Assembly (NCBI GenBank): GCA_963210315.1
Contig: OY723311.1
Location: 1 to 64,000 of the forward strand
Reading direction: 5' to 3'
Origin: Rhynchopus euleeides
Lineage: Eukaryota > Euglenozoa > Diplonemea > Diplonemida > Diplonemidae
DNA length: 64,000 nucleotides
Part shown: positions 63,731-64,000 of the stretch, piece after piece
Layout of the letters: every line of letters begins with the position of its first letter
Position numbering within the stretch: position 1 is the first letter of the stretch
Notes under the pieces: model-generated
Told to the model about the DNA's origin: nothing
What the model saw: only the letters and a program-made list of their open reading frames with translations
Database searches by the model: none
Translations under genes and position numbers: made by a program

Positions 63731-64000
63731 TTAGTTCTTCTTCGCCTTCGTCTTCTTCACAACCTTCTTCGGCTGTGCGGCGGCAGGCTTTGCCTTCTCC
63801 ACGGTGTCCAGCTTCCCGGCCTTCTGCTTCTTGGGTGCCTCGGCGGCCTTGCCGGCAACGATACCCTTCGCGGCAGAGTCGCGTGCGGTCGCGCGAGGGA
63901 CGTACTGTATATGGTGGGGTGTGGTGGGTGGTGGGTGTTGGCCGTGGATGCAGAGAGGTTGGTGCAGGCCCTGGATGCGTGTGATGGGGCATCCTCAGCC
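63731..64000 (-). CDS. Lysine-rich protein, terminal exon only (partial)
   Basis: The last exon runs from 63904 to the stop at 63731 (57 aa, phase 0), beginning YVPRATARDSAAKG after the acceptor CCATATACAG. It ends with a Lys/Ala-rich tail, KKVVKKTKAKKN. The rest of the window to 64000 is intron with no GT donor visible, so the remaining exons lie beyond the edge. Basic Lys/Ala tails like this occur on several ribosomal proteins and on histone H1, and RPS18 is nearby, but I cannot name the family. The frame choice rests on the absence of stops and the composition; a different frame overlapping it is Arg/Glu-rich and less protein-like. Confidence 0.6.

Overview
This is nuclear DNA of a eukaryote. 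It carries eukaryotic 5S rRNA genes, eukaryotic-type selenocysteine tRNA genes, a 40S ribosomal protein uS13 (RPS18), a DNA polymerase eta, GT-AG spliceosomal introns, MORN and PX-BAR proteins, and a large share of satellite and element-like repeats. All twelve supported protein genes (24-64 kb) lie on the minus strand. Most have an AG after a pyrimidine stretch a few bases to a few tens of bases before the ATG, with no upstream coding exon. One-directional gene order plus this acceptor pattern fits an organism that uses polycistronic transcription and spliced-leader trans-splicing. Because cis-introns are also present, a euglenozoan such as a diplonemid, or a dinoflagellate relative, is my leading guess. 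This is inference from gene order only; no known spliced-leader sequence was recognised.

Region by region. 1-19167: the right end of a tandem array, 17 copies of an 1123-bp unit, each with one 5S rRNA gene and one tRNA-Sec(UCA) gene, both on the plus strand. 19168-24079: repeats, chiefly a 41-bp minisatellite (20010-22055) whose orientation flips at a palindrome at 20573/20574, plus a small palindromic-ended element. 24080-25543: a predicted secreted WD40 protein. 25544-35006: gene-poor sequence with at least four element-like structures (direct repeats with G-tract inverted ends; a 3.5-kb inverted-repeat-flanked block rich in CAGAATTCT; a 1.67-kb inverted-repeat-flanked block with a smaller element nested inside).

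35007-64000 is the gene-rich part: two paralogous membrane-anchored PC-esterase (SGNH/TBL-like) proteins, a four-exon cyclic-nucleotide-gated K+ channel homologue, two copies of RPS18 on either side of a DNA polymerase eta, a three-exon predicted mitochondrial membrane protein, a MORN-repeat protein, a protein with weak dynein-like similarity, a four-exon PX-BAR sorting nexin, and the last exon of a lysine-rich protein cut by the window edge. Neighbouring genes do not form an obvious pathway, as expected for polycistronic eukaryotic clusters.

The most unusual item is the 5S rRNA/tRNA-Sec co-array: tRNA-Sec is normally single- or low-copy, and here it is amplified with 5S rRNA in apparently identical units.
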